From contig CM060062.1 in NCBI GenBank assembly GCA_030533445.1, forward strand, positions 18,866,164 through 18,930,163: a DNA stretch of 64,000 nucleotides, in the 5' to 3' direction. The notes under the pieces are model-generated. The model made no database searches, was not told the DNA's origin, and worked only from the letters and a program-made list of their open reading frames with translations. Positions 61,372 to 64,000 of the stretch are shown here, piece by piece. Position 1 is the stretch's first letter. Each line of letters starts with the position of its first letter. This DNA is from Cyprinodon diabolis. Taxonomy: Eukaryota > Chordata > Actinopteri > Cyprinodontiformes > Cyprinodontidae. Position numbers and translations under genes: made by a program.

Positions 61372-61751
61372 AGTTGCGTACAGGAAGTAGTTTGCGTCCG
61401 CTTGTAGGCGAATAGAACAGAAAGGATCTATTTTTACTTTATTTTGGGTATGAGAACGTACTATTTCTTTTAAATCCGTATTTGTATATATATATCCTTA
61501 AATGTAAAAGTGAATATTTCTGCGGCACTAAAGTAGAGCTAACGATTTAAACTACAATAGAACATTTAACTTTAAAGATGCTAAAACAATTAGCATTTTC
61601 CCTCAAACTAAAACTACAACTCAACTTTCAGTCTTTAATCTCAATAATTGTTTTTTTTTCGGTTTGAGCTTGAAGGGAACTAAATTAAATGATATTCCAA
61701 TAACATTCTCTTGTGTATCTCTTTCCTATGGTTAATCCTGCTCCAGTATGA

Positions 61752-64000
<2,249 letters not shown>

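Larger units (their letters stand above)
60951..61447. promoter_or_regulatory. Shared promoter of lzic and nmnat1
   Basis: About 0.5 kb between the likely first exons of two divergent genes, an arrangement conserved in human. It contains CCAATCAG (61086-61093, NF-Y type) and a perfect CRE palindrome TGACGTCA (61117-61124), and no convincing TATA box. 'acaggaagtag' near 61380 could be an ETS site close to the nmnat1 start. Confidence 0.6.

Overview
The window looks like a piece of a teleost fish chromosome. It has long introns with vertebrate GT-AG splice sites, three genes with clear vertebrate orthologues, and a dense load of fish-type repeats: Tc1-like and hAT transposons, tRNA-derived SINEs, LINE 3' ends with (GGAT)n tails, and TA and ATCC microsatellites. 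The species cannot be named from the sequence alone.

Layout. Positions 1-9.6 kb are intergenic and repeat-rich, with no gene I can support beyond a weak possible terminal exon near 611. Positions 9.8-52.15 kb (+ strand) hold the complete coding sequence of calsyntenin-1 (clstn1). I reconstructed 19 exons that stay in frame and give 980 residues plus a stop. A long 3' UTR runs to an AATAAA at about 55.5 kb. Intron 1 is about 20 kb and holds most of the mobile DNA. Positions 57.59-60.95 kb (- strand) hold lzic, with six coding exons, 189 residues and a likely noncoding first exon. Positions 61.4 kb to the right edge (+ strand) hold the start of nmnat1, whose last visible exon runs off the window. 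clstn1 and lzic converge; lzic and nmnat1 diverge from a shared interval with a CCAAT box and a perfect CRE palindrome. The genes are neighbours by conserved synteny rather than members of one pathway: a neuronal kinesin-1 cargo adaptor, a small beta-catenin-inhibitor-like protein, and the nuclear NAD+ synthase.

Most striking features: (1) two seemingly identical 1248-bp Tc1-like transposons with intact transposase genes, both antisense in clstn1 introns and 28.6 kb apart, suggesting very recent mobility; (2) a 3.6-kb ATCC array in intron 1 made of two near-identical 1.8-kb tandem copies, bordered by a short sequence that recurs inverted at 56.05 kb beside (GGAT)n, which suggests the array grew from a LINE tail; (3) an 805-bp non-autonomous hAT element with a perfect 8-bp target duplication, and a relative 2.2 kb away that ends in a 34-bp perfect hairpin; (4) a 30-nt microexon and a 51-nt small exon in clstn1, both phase-preserving; (5) a foldback element in a lzic intron. 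I found no wholly new gene system. The novelty lies in the mobile-element structure and in possible alternative splicing.
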